This document shows, in pieces, positions 1-4,625 of a DNA stretch of 6,030 bases. The stretch is from Candidatus Kariarchaeota archaeon (GTDB taxonomy: Archaea; Asgardarchaeota; Heimdallarchaeia; Heimdallarchaeales; Kariarchaeaceae). The stretch covers positions 1 to 6,030 of the forward strand of contig JAEOUB010000061.1 of NCBI GenBank assembly GCA_016839545.1, written 5' to 3'. The notes under the pieces were generated by a model. It made no database searches. It worked only from the letters and a program-made list of their open reading frames with translations, and was not told the DNA's origin. Made by a program: the position numbers and the translations under genes. Numbering within the stretch: the first letter of the stretch is position 1; the number at the start of each line of letters is the position of its first letter.

Positions 1-322
1 AGAGGCCAGCGAGGTTATGGAGAAACAAGGTCTCGAGGTTGATGCCCGACATATCATGCTTGTAGCAGATCTTATGACATTTACAGGAGATATTCGACAG
101 ATTGGTCGTCACGGTATTTCTGGAGAGTCTTCTTCAGTGCTTGTACGTGCAGCATTCGAGGTTACGGTTAAGCATCTACTTGATGCAGCCATCCGTGGTG
201 AGGCAGACAATCTTGTCGGTGTCGTTGAGAGAGTGATGGTCGGTCAGGAAGTTATGCTTGGAACTGGAATGATAGATCTTACCATCGATCCCAATTATCG
301 ATTACTTGTAGATAAGAATTGA
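1..322 (+). CDS. rpoA2: DNA-directed RNA polymerase subunit A'' (Rpo1C), C-terminal end, partial
   Basis: This is the last ~106 residues of the archaeal homologue of the C-terminal part of eukaryotic Rpb1 and bacterial beta-prime, part of the catalytic core of RNA polymerase. The frame is open from the left edge, so the ATG at 17 is internal and the gene starts outside the window. Recognisable family sequence includes RHIMLVADLMTFTGDIRQIG, then RHGISGE, a VRAAFEVTVKHLLDAA helix and a GQEVMLGTGM segment near the end. All of these match the conserved C-terminus of archaeal A'' and eukaryotic largest subunits. In many archaea rpoA2 is followed by genes for L30e, NusA, uS12 and uS7. Here the next gene lies on the opposite strand only 1 nt after the TGA, and L30e and NusA are absent. 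Whether A' and A'' are split or fused in this genome cannot be seen. Confidence 0.95.
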   Translation, partial: EASEVMEKQGLEVDARHIMLVADLMTFTGDIRQIGRHGISGESSSVLVRAAFEVTVKHLLDAAIRGEADNLVGVVERVMVGQEVMLGTGMIDLTIDPNYRLLVDKN

Positions 323-323
323 A

Positions 324-944
324 TTAATTTCTAGACTGCTCAATCAGGTAATACCGTTTTCTTGCATCCACAAATTGGATCGCAAAGTCGATTGCTTTGA
401 TTTCCAAGTTATCGTACGCTTCTTCCAATGCATAAGCCTCGTTTTCTACTTCTAGCAGCGAGTTTTCTATCACATCGCCGAGATTTTGTGTACTGGCCAC
501 TTCCTGATTGGTTTGTGATTGGATCAATTGGAGTTCATTTCTTTTCATATCTAGTTGACCTCTAAGAGTGGAAATCTGTGACTGAAGAACTGATGTTTGT
601 CCAGAGGTTTCTTCCACCGTCTGGAATTGTCCTTTCCGCAAGACGGATTTAACTTCCCTGATGACGGAGTAAATATGATTTGATGGCATCCATTGCTGTA
701 TCATCCTGGTTCGGATCTCACCGTTACTATCAACCCGTGGATGTTGCGTGGATCCTGGAAGTGTCACTACAGGAGGGTTTCGTGGAAATGTATCCGGTAT
801 CTTGATTTGGATTTGGGCAGATTGACCTCTGCTATCTTCTGCAATTCCTCTCCAGAGAAGCAGATTCCCATTCACAGGGGTAAATCCAATCGCGTATTGA
901 TAAATATAGGCAGCCTCACTACTAAGTACCGCATCATCGACCAT
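324..944 (-). CDS. ESCRT-I Vps23/Tsg101-like protein: inactive E2 (UEV) domain, coiled coil and steadiness-box-like tail
   Basis: In eukaryotes Vps23/Tsg101 is the ESCRT-I subunit that reads ubiquitin and recruits downstream membrane-remodelling factors; a similar role here is inferred. Residues ~10-105 follow the E2 fold: W31-R-G, the IQIKIPDTFPRNPPVVTLP strand (FP at 53-54, PP at 57-58), HPRVDSNGEI at 68-77, then W85-x-P87 and a helix ending KSVL. An active E2 has its cysteine ten residues after the His of HPN. That position is Arg78, and the protein has no cysteine, so it should be a non-catalytic UEV. Residues ~112-168 are Gln/Glu-rich coiled coil. Residues ~165-206 resemble the Tsg101 steadiness box (short helix, acidic AYALEEAYD, then AIDFAIQFVDARKRYYLIEQ). 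Eukaryotic Tsg101 is longer and has a Pro-rich linker that is missing here. The ATG at 944 follows a TATA-like box at leaderless distance. An RWD or other UBC-fold protein is the main alternative. Confidence 0.75.
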   Translation of the reverse strand: MVDDAVLSSEAAYIYQYAIGFTPVNGNLLLWRGIAEDSRGQSAQIQIKIPDTFPRNPPVVTLPGSTQHPRVDSNGEIRTRMIQQWMPSNHIYSVIREVKSVLRKGQFQTVEETSGQTSVLQSQISTLRGQLDMKRNELQLIQSQTNQEVASTQNLGDVIENSLLEVENEAYALEEAYDNLEIKAIDFAIQFVDARKRYYLIEQSRN

Positions 945-967
945 ACTTTACCAATAGCTGAAAACCT

Positions 968-976
968 TCTTAAATC
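968..976 (-). promoter_or_regulatory. TATA-like box for the UEV/Vps23-like gene
   Basis: On the minus strand this reads GATTTAAGA, with its centre about 28 nt before the ATG at 944. That would place the transcription start at or within a few bases of the start codon. No Shine-Dalgarno-like sequence is seen between the box and the ATG, which is consistent with a leaderless mRNA. The call rests on sequence and spacing only. Confidence 0.45.
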
Positions 977-1021
977 TATCATAATCGCAGTCTATAGGTG
1001 TAACAGCAAATTGGTTTCATC

Positions 1022-1031
1022 GATTGCAATC
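1022..1031. repeat. 10-bp perfect palindrome GATTGCAATC upstream of uS12
   Basis: GATTGCAATC equals its own reverse complement. It lies 5 nt upstream of the TTTAAAAA box of the uS12 gene, where a regulator could affect TBP/TFB access. Short palindromes also arise by chance in AT-rich spacers, and no second copy was seen in the window, so an operator role is only a possibility. Confidence 0.25.
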
Positions 1032-1036
1032 TAAAC

Positions 1037-1044
1037 TTTAAAAA
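1037..1044 (+). promoter_or_regulatory. TATA box TTTAAAAA for uS12
   Basis: The TTTAAAAA octamer ends 36 nt before the uS12 ATG. This predicts transcription starting about 10-15 nt upstream of the start codon, giving a short leader without a clear Shine-Dalgarno match. The same octamer at almost the same distance precedes the uL11 gene, which strengthens the call. Confidence 0.6.
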
Positions 1045-1079
1045 GACCTAATGTTTTGAATGATATTGGTTAAATTACA

Positions 1080-1523
1080 ATGGGAAGACGCAAAAGCCCC
1101 AATGGACTATTCGCAGCTCGTGCATTGAAAGATAAGAGACGCCGCTTCAGATGGAAGGATATTGATTACAAGAGGCGAGCACTTGGACTGAACAAAAAGT
1201 CAGATCCACTAGAAGGAGCTCCTCAGGCTAAGGGTATTGTACTCGACAAATATGGTGTCGGTTCTAAGCAGCCAAACTCCGCCCTTCGAAAGTGTGTGCG
1301 TGTTCAACTAGTAAAGAACGGTAAACAAATTGGTGCATACGTCCCCCTTGATGGTGGTCTTCTCTACATTGATATCCATGACGAGGTAATTCTCGAGGGT
1401 ATTGGTGGTGCCAAGGGTGGTGCAAAAGGAGATATTCCTGGTATCAAATGGAGAGTAACCAAGGTAAACGGTGCCTCCCTCAGTCAGCTTGTAACTGGAA
1501 GAAAAGATAAACCAAGCAGATAA
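1080..1523 (+). CDS. rps12: Small ribosomal subunit protein uS12 (S12/S23e family)
   Basis: uS12 sits at the interface side of the small subunit near the decoding centre and helps control tRNA selection. At 147 residues this is full length and of archaeal/eukaryotic type. Diagnostic segments are a basic N-terminus (ARALKDKRRRFRWKD), DPLEGAPQAKGIVLDK, the KQPNSA loop at residues 63-68 that approaches the decoding site, RKCVRVQLVKNGKQI, and HDEVILEGIGGAKGGAKGDI, ending VTGRKDKPSR. The ATG at 1080 is preceded by a TATA box and no ribosome-binding site, so a very short leader is likely. In many archaea uS12 is co-transcribed with NusA upstream and uS7 and EF-1A downstream. Here its upstream neighbour is divergent and a coiled-coil gene follows 126 nt downstream, so the usual cluster is broken. 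No key residue appears to be missing. Confidence 0.97.
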   Translation: MGRRKSPNGLFAARALKDKRRRFRWKDIDYKRRALGLNKKSDPLEGAPQAKGIVLDKYGVGSKQPNSALRKCVRVQLVKNGKQIGAYVPLDGGLLYIDIHDEVILEGIGGAKGGAKGDIPGIKWRVTKVNGASLSQLVTGRKDKPSR

Positions 1524-1574
1524 TACAAAAACTGTTGTAATTTACCACTCAAGACTTTCTTGAACTCATTTTAG

Positions 1575-1603
1575 AGGTAGTCAAAAACAAAATCTGACTA
1601 CTT
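1575..1603. repeat. Inverted repeat between uS12 and the coiled-coil gene
   Basis: The arms AGGTAGTCA (1575-1583) and TGACTACTT (1595-1603) pair over nine positions, one of them G-T, around an 11-nt A-rich loop. A T-rich run follows at 1616-1621. The hairpin lies 52 nt after the uS12 stop and 47 nt before the next start. It could be a 3'-end structure that separates the two transcripts, or an operator upstream of the next promoter. Archaeal termination mainly needs T-runs, so the hairpin may have another purpose. Confidence 0.45.
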
Positions 1604-1613
1604 GAAAATGAAA

Positions 1614-1623
1614 CCTTTTTTAG
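1614..1623 (+). promoter_or_regulatory. Weak T-rich TATA-like element before the coiled-coil gene
   Basis: CCTTTTTTAG is centred about 31 nt upstream of the ATG at 1650, near the distance expected for a leaderless or very short-leader transcript. The run of six T's could equally act as a terminator for uS12 transcripts coming from upstream, and both roles could coexist. The match to a TATA consensus is poor. Confidence 0.3.
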
Positions 1624-1649
1624 TTTGAACTCGATAATCCATAGGAACT

Positions 1650-2279
1650 ATGAGTGCAGAAACACCCGATGGATCATCTTGGGCCAGAACTATCAAACTC
1701 GTTGTAAAAAACCTTGAGAAGACCAAGGAAAGAGTTCAGGAGAGATTTGAGGAAGTTGACCAACGGCTTGAAAAACTCGAAACCAGTTTTCAAAATCTTC
1801 AGCAAAGGGTTCTGAACCTATCTTCTGATGAAGATGGCTCGCCGACTGTGGGCCCACTTCTATCCCGAATCGAGGAACTCGAGAAACGACTCGAGGAAAT
1901 GGAAAGGAAAATGAATGCCCCTGTGCCTGCATCTTCTGCTCCTGCACCAAAACCTCAGGCTGCACCCACTCCTTCTGCACCGACACCTGCAGCACCAACC
2001 CCAGCGGCTCCTTCTCCACCTCCCACTAGTGCTCCAGCACCCAGTCCGAGTCCACCTGCACCAAGCAGTGCACCTGCTCCAGCTCCTGCAGTTCCTAGTG
2101 CTCCAAAACCAAGTGTACCATCAGCACCAGCACCTGCTGCAAGTACCCCCTCACCGACTCCCAGTACCCCTGCTCCCCCATCTGCCGCTGCTTCTCCAGC
2201 ATCAGCTGATGACAAAGGTGCAAAGAAAGGTGAGAAGGAACAGTTGCTAGAAGCCCTTAAACAGTTAGAAGGTATCTAA
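1650..2279 (+). CDS. Uncharacterised coiled-coil protein with long Ala/Pro-rich linker and C-terminal helix
   Basis: I do not recognise a named family. The 209 residues fall into four parts. A charged heptad-like helix spans ~14-57 (NLEKTKERVQERFEEVDQRL and onwards). A short acidic break (SSDEDGSP) leads to a second coiled coil at ~68-88 (LLSRIEELEKRLEEMERKM). Residues ~90-186 are almost only Ala, Pro, Ser and Thr. A short amphipathic helix follows a lysine-rich stretch (KKGEKEQLLEALKQLEGI, 192-209). There is no signal peptide or membrane segment, so it is probably a cytoplasmic oligomer whose flexible linker presents a C-terminal peptide. The linker contains three PSAP tetrapeptides (residues 108-111, 149-152 and 157-160), the ligand class of Tsg101-type UEV domains, and such a protein is encoded two genes upstream. 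The ATG at 1650 was chosen because the helix begins soon after and a T-rich element lies ~31 nt upstream. The gene ends 10 nt from the convergent uL11 stop. Confidence 0.8.
   Translation: MSAETPDGSSWARTIKLVVKNLEKTKERVQERFEEVDQRLEKLETSFQNLQQRVLNLSSDEDGSPTVGPLLSRIEELEKRLEEMERKMNAPVPASSAPAPKPQAAPTPSAPTPAAPTPAAPSPPPTSAPAPSPSPPAPSSAPAPAPAVPSAPKPSVPSAPAPAASTPSPTPSTPAPPSAAASPASADDKGAKKGEKEQLLEALKQLEGI
1917..2207 (+). repeat. Low-complexity Ala/Pro/Ser/Thr-coding tract
   Basis: About 97 codons encode nearly only A, P, S and T (for example SAPTPAAPTPAAPSPPPTSA), using mixed synonymous codons (CCT, CCA, CCC, GCT, GCA). The varied codons suggest that protein composition, not recent DNA slippage, has been kept. 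The tract is richer in GC than its surroundings. It opens long spurious reading frames in other frames (Gly/Ala-rich on the minus strand, Leu/His-rich on the plus strand), which should not be annotated as genes. Confidence 0.85.
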
Positions 2280-2289
2280 ATAATCTGAA

Positions 2290-2805
2290 TTAGTTAAAAT
2301 AGGGATTTTTACTTTCAAAATCATGAATTTGGTCATCATATTCTCCAGCATCAATCTTTTTCTGTACTGCACGAGGATCTAGGCCATCAACAGTGATACC
2401 CATACAGACCATGGTTCCAAGTACTTCCTTTGAAGCAGCACCAATTGAGTTTGCAAGGAGATCAGTCCTCTTTGCATATGCTACATTCATAATTTGTCCA
2501 AAATCTCCATTCCCAACAACCTCTTTTCCACTGAGACCAGATCCTTTTGATAGACCGAGTTCATTGAGGACTAAAGCTGAGGTTGGTGGAAGACCAACTT
2601 CAACTGTGAATGTTCTTTTGGTTTTATTTACAATTACATCTACAGGTACTTTCATACCCTTGAAAGATGCGGTGGCTGCATTGATATCAGCGACAACTTT
2701 ACCGAGGTTAAGACCAAGTGGACCGAGAGCCGGTGCCATGGATCCTCCAGGTTTTGCCTCACCTGCATCCACGAGTAAGCTAACAGTTTCAAATTCGTCA
2801 GACAT
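2290..2805 (-). CDS. rpl11: Large ribosomal subunit protein uL11
   Basis: uL11 binds the GTPase-associated region of 23S rRNA at the base of the stalk and takes part in factor-dependent GTP hydrolysis. This 171-residue protein is full length for archaea. The N-terminal domain carries the GGSMAPALGPLGLNLGKVVA loop, KGMKVPVDVIV and the VGLPPTSALVLNELGL segment. The C-terminal rRNA-binding domain ends with the archaeal signature MGITVDGLDPRAVQKKIDAG. The ATG at 2805 follows a TTTAAAAA box and a leader of roughly 14 nt; an AGGT in that leader could weakly pair with 16S rRNA. In archaea the gene usually lies with uL1, uL10 and the stalk protein P1. The convergent gene downstream shows it is separated from them here on its 3' side, and its 5' neighbour is divergent. 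Confidence 0.97.
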   Translation of the reverse strand: MSDEFETVSLLVDAGEAKPGGSMAPALGPLGLNLGKVVADINAATASFKGMKVPVDVIVNKTKRTFTVEVGLPPTSALVLNELGLSKGSGLSGKEVVGNGDFGQIMNVAYAKRTDLLANSIGAASKEVLGTMVCMGITVDGLDPRAVQKKIDAGEYDDQIHDFESKNPYFN

Positions 2806-2841
2806 ACTATTCTACCTATACCCTCTCGTCATTCTAATTTA

Positions 2842-2849
2842 TTTTTAAA
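2842..2849 (-). promoter_or_regulatory. TATA box TTTAAAAA for uL11
   Basis: Read on the minus strand this is TTTAAAAA, 36 nt upstream of the uL11 ATG. Sequence and spacing match the box before uS12 within one base, giving a predicted leader of about 10-15 nt. It lies in the 134-nt divergent spacer shared with the SixA-like gene. Confidence 0.6.
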
Positions 2850-2901
2850 CTATCGTTGTAAAACAATTCCAACATAGTGACTGTAATCCCACAATTCCAA
2901 G

Positions 2902-2918
2902 ATCCTAAGGATTATATC
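2902..2918 (+). promoter_or_regulatory. TATA-like element with overlapping dyad before the SixA-like gene
   Basis: ATTATATC (2911-2918) is centred about 26 nt upstream of the GTG at 2940, so transcription should begin at or next to the start codon. Immediately upstream, and overlapping the box by two bases, is the dyad ATCCT-A-AGGAT (2902-2912), covering the position where TFB would contact DNA. The TATA call is reasonable; an operator role for the dyad is speculative. Confidence 0.5.
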
Positions 2919-2939
2919 AATGATCCACCCTTTTGAGTT

Positions 2940-3410
2940 GTGGAAGTCATTTTAGTTAGACATGCAAAATCCGCTCATGATTATTCCAAATGGAAAACAG
3001 ATGATATCAGACCTTTAGCTAGTAAAGGTCGGTCAAGGCAGGCCAAAACGAGCAAGGGTATGCTTGAACAGGGCATAACATACAGTCATATCTGGGTGTC
3101 TCCGTTTCTCAGAGCACAACAAACGCTAGAGATTATCCAAAGCACCTTTGGAACTTCAATAGAACCCGAAGTTGTAGATGAGTTACGAGTCTGGGGTGAT
3201 CCTAGATTAGTACAAGGGATGATACTAGATTTTGCTAGGAACAATCCTGATTCTAAGCTTCTCATAGTAGGTCACAATCCAAACATCTCTTCCATGGCAG
3301 AGATAATGACTGGAGAATACATTTCTATGAGTACAAGTGACGTGGTAAGGATGAATGTTGCGGAAACCAGTACATTGATCGAATATTTGCCGAGGGAAGA
3401 TTTGTACTAG
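2940..3410 (+). CDS. SixA-type histidine phosphatase superfamily protein
   Basis: Small branch-1 histidine phosphatases of the SixA type remove phosphate through a phosphohistidine intermediate; E. coli SixA acts on phosphohistidine in signalling and PTS proteins. The 156 residues open with the catalytic motif LVRHAKSAH, giving Arg7 and nucleophile His8. The second phosphate-binding Arg is in SPFLRAQQT (Arg58), an acidic pair lies at Asp80-Glu81, and the second catalytic His is in LIVGHNP (His112). The core is therefore complete and the length typical. The start is GTG: it lies five codons before the RHA motif, is about 26 nt from a TATA-like box, and no in-frame ATG lies closer. The natural substrate cannot be read from the sequence, since no PTS or histidine kinase gene is nearby. 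The TAG stop directly abuts the stop of the convergent gene. Confidence 0.88.
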   Translation: MEVILVRHAKSAHDYSKWKTDDIRPLASKGRSRQAKTSKGMLEQGITYSHIWVSPFLRAQQTLEIIQSTFGTSIEPEVVDELRVWGDPRLVQGMILDFARNNPDSKLLIVGHNPNISSMAEIMTGEYISMSTSDVVRMNVAETSTLIEYLPREDLY

Positions 3411-3671
3411 TTATTTTTTCATTTCTTCCATTAGCTTCTTGCGTAAACCTGCAATTGAGGTAGATCGAACCTTCTCAGGACTAACTGAAACTTCTTCGTC
3501 ATCTACATTTTGAACGTTTGGTACAGGTTCGGACTCCATTTCCTCTTTTCGTTTAATGTAGAAATTATAAGCCTCCATATATTCTTCCTCGGGTACCTCA
3601 CCGTTTGAATATTTTTCATAAAGGGAATTAACCCATTCATACAGTTCATCGAGGTTGTCGGTTTCTTTCAC
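3411..3671 (-). CDS. Small acidic protein of unknown function with basic C-terminal helix
   Basis: I do not recognise this 86-residue protein. It is predicted to be helical. Residues ~5-46 look like a helical hairpin turned at SNGEVPEEE, with aromatic positions on one face (LYEWVNSLYEKY, EEYMEAYNFYIKRKEEM), which recalls short oligomerising domains such as SHOCT, though I would not assign it. An acidic, probably disordered linker (~47-66, VQNVDDEEVSVSPE) leads to a basic amphipathic helix at ~70-86 (STSIAGLRKKLMEEMKK). There is no signal peptide, membrane segment or cysteine. It starts at GTG (3671-3669), with a TATA-like box at leaderless distance, and its TAA abuts the SixA-like gene's TAG without a gap. 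Appropriate codon phase, its own promoter and tight fit between neighbours support a real gene. Confidence 0.75.
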   Translation of the reverse strand: MKETDNLDELYEWVNSLYEKYSNGEVPEEEYMEAYNFYIKRKEEMESEPVPNVQNVDDEEVSVSPEKVRSTSIAGLRKKLMEEMKK

Positions 3672-3692
3672 AGATTAATTCGTCCTTTCTCC

Positions 3693-3700
3693 CATATAAG
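3693..3700 (-). promoter_or_regulatory. TATA-like box for the small acidic protein gene
   Basis: On the minus strand this reads CTTATATG, centred about 26 nt before the GTG start at 3671. The spacing implies transcription beginning at the G of GTG, a leaderless transcript like that predicted for the SixA-like gene. It supports GTG as the true start. Confidence 0.5.
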
Positions 3701-3771
3701 TATTGAGCCGTTCCTAATCTCACAATATCCTGAACTCTCTTTAACTTACAACCTGGTTACCTAATTCAAAC

Positions 3772-3779
3772 CTAATTAA
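3772..3779 (+). promoter_or_regulatory. TATA-like box for the DOHH-like HEAT gene
   Basis: CTAATTAA is centred about 25 nt upstream of the ATG at 3801, the distance expected for a leaderless mRNA. The heptamer CCTAATT occurs twice in a row here (3760-3766 and 3771-3777), so the exact box is uncertain. No ribosome-binding sequence precedes the ATG. Confidence 0.4.
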
Positions 3780-3800
3780 GAGGTATTTCCGTCATATCTT

Positions 3801-4571
3801 ATGGATTATTCAGTGTTCATGGGTGTAAAAACCCAGGAGGAACGGATACAAGCTGTATTTCAACTACTTGTGGAAAATAGTCCACGTTCTGTCACTCTCC
3901 TACAGGAAGGACTGAGAATAGATACCAGCCCAATTGTACGTCATGAGTGTGCATACTCCCTAGGAGAACTATCCTTCGAGGATGGGTATGAGGCATTGAC
4001 AAAGGCAATTACGCAGGATGAAAACAAATTTGTCGTGCATGAAGCCGCACTTGCACTCTCAAACCTAGGGGTTGAAGTGGCCTATACAGTTCTAGAAGAT
4101 CTTTTGAATAACTCTAATCAGGATATTGTCTTGACGGCTGAGATTTCCCTCGAGCGACTCCGGATGAAGCTATCTGGTGACAAGATCGAGGGCAAAGAAA
4201 AAGCAGAAGCCATGCTACTTGATCTTACGACTCATCCAGAACATCGTATACAATCGGCATTTATTTTGATGGAAGAAGGATCTGAGGAGTCAATTTCCCT
4301 TTTGCTCGAAGGTTTGCAGCAAGAGACTGATCCAATCGTTAAGCATGAGATAATATTTGCTTTGGGAGAGACAGCTTCTTACCTCGTTATCGACCCCCTT
4401 ATAGAATCAATGATATCTGATGAGAACGTATTCGTCAAACATGAAGCCGCTCTTGCGCTTGGTACAATTGGAAATCTGGCCGCTGAGAGTGCAATTAGTT
4501 CATTGCTAACCCATCATGATGCAGATATCGTGGAGTCAGCGGAAATTGCACTTGAAAGATTGAGAAGTTGA
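3801..4571 (+). CDS. HEAT-repeat protein resembling deoxyhypusine hydroxylase (DOHH)
   Basis: DOHH is the di-iron HEAT-repeat enzyme that completes hypusine formation on eIF5A in eukaryotes; that activity here is inferred. The 256 residues form two similar halves offset by 134 residues. Four His-Glu pairs occur: H48-E49 (VRHECAYSLGEL), H80-E81 (VVHEAALALSNLG), H182-E183 (VKHEIIFALGET) and H214-E215 (VKHEAALALGTIG). Spacing is 32, 102 and 32; from memory human DOHH has pairs near 56, 89, 207 and 240. Each half ends with the same helix (EISLERLR at 114-121, EIALERLR at 248-255), and an AVFQLL or AFILME helix precedes the first pair in each half, also as in DOHH. The protein is shorter than eukaryotic DOHH, mainly in the linker. 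The alternative is a PBS-lyase-type HEAT scaffold, in which HE pairs may occur without the paired geometry. No aIF5A or deoxyhypusine synthase gene is in view. The zinc-finger gene follows 54 nt downstream on the same strand. Confidence 0.7.
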   Translation: MDYSVFMGVKTQEERIQAVFQLLVENSPRSVTLLQEGLRIDTSPIVRHECAYSLGELSFEDGYEALTKAITQDENKFVVHEAALALSNLGVEVAYTVLEDLLNNSNQDIVLTAEISLERLRMKLSGDKIEGKEKAEAMLLDLTTHPEHRIQSAFILMEEGSEESISLLLEGLQQETDPIVKHEIIFALGETASYLVIDPLIESMISDENVFVKHEAALALGTIGNLAAESAISSLLTHHDADIVESAEIALERLRS

Positions 4572-4625
4572 ATTGGTCTTTTCCTATTCCATAATCTACT
4601 TCTATCAAATATACTAATTATTCGT

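Noticed and set aside
693..1034. Plus-strand open frame opposite the UEV-like gene and its upstream spacer
   Set aside because: It overlaps a convincing minus-strand gene, shows no family resemblance, and ends just before the uS12 promoter.
945..1079. Possible L30e or NusA remnant between rpoA2 and uS12
   Set aside because: The spacer is AT-rich with stops in all frames and only promoter-like elements; nothing resembling either protein is visible.
1524..1539. Short hairpin TACAA/TTGTA just after the uS12 stop
   Set aside because: Only five A/T-rich pairs; too weak to call a terminator.
1693..2019. Minus-strand open frame across the coiled-coil gene
   Set aside because: It is antisense to a frame with a clear heptad pattern; it has no domain or plausible promoter.
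1955..2215. Open minus-strand frame encoding a Gly/Ala-rich protein
   Set aside because: It is the antisense of the Ala/Pro-rich tract; GC-rich Ala/Pro codons read as Gly/Ala on the other strand. It has no promoter and no domain.
1915..2250. Open plus-strand frame encoding a Leu/His/Gln-rich protein
   Set aside because: A frame-shifted shadow of the same low-complexity tract, with no natural protein composition.
2223..2276. C-terminal helix of the coiled-coil protein as an ESCRT-III-type MIM1 motif (LxxRLxxL)
   Set aside because: LLEALKQL has the leucine spacing, but Ala replaces the key Arg and the upstream acid is out of place. Any amphipathic helix would match this well.
2393..2848. Plus-strand open frame opposite uL11
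   Set aside because: It lies antisense to a certain ribosomal protein gene and has no recognisable domain.
3414..3464. C-terminal helix of the 86-residue protein as a MIM1 motif
   Set aside because: GLRKKLMEEM misses the last leucine register by one residue, so the match is not better than chance.
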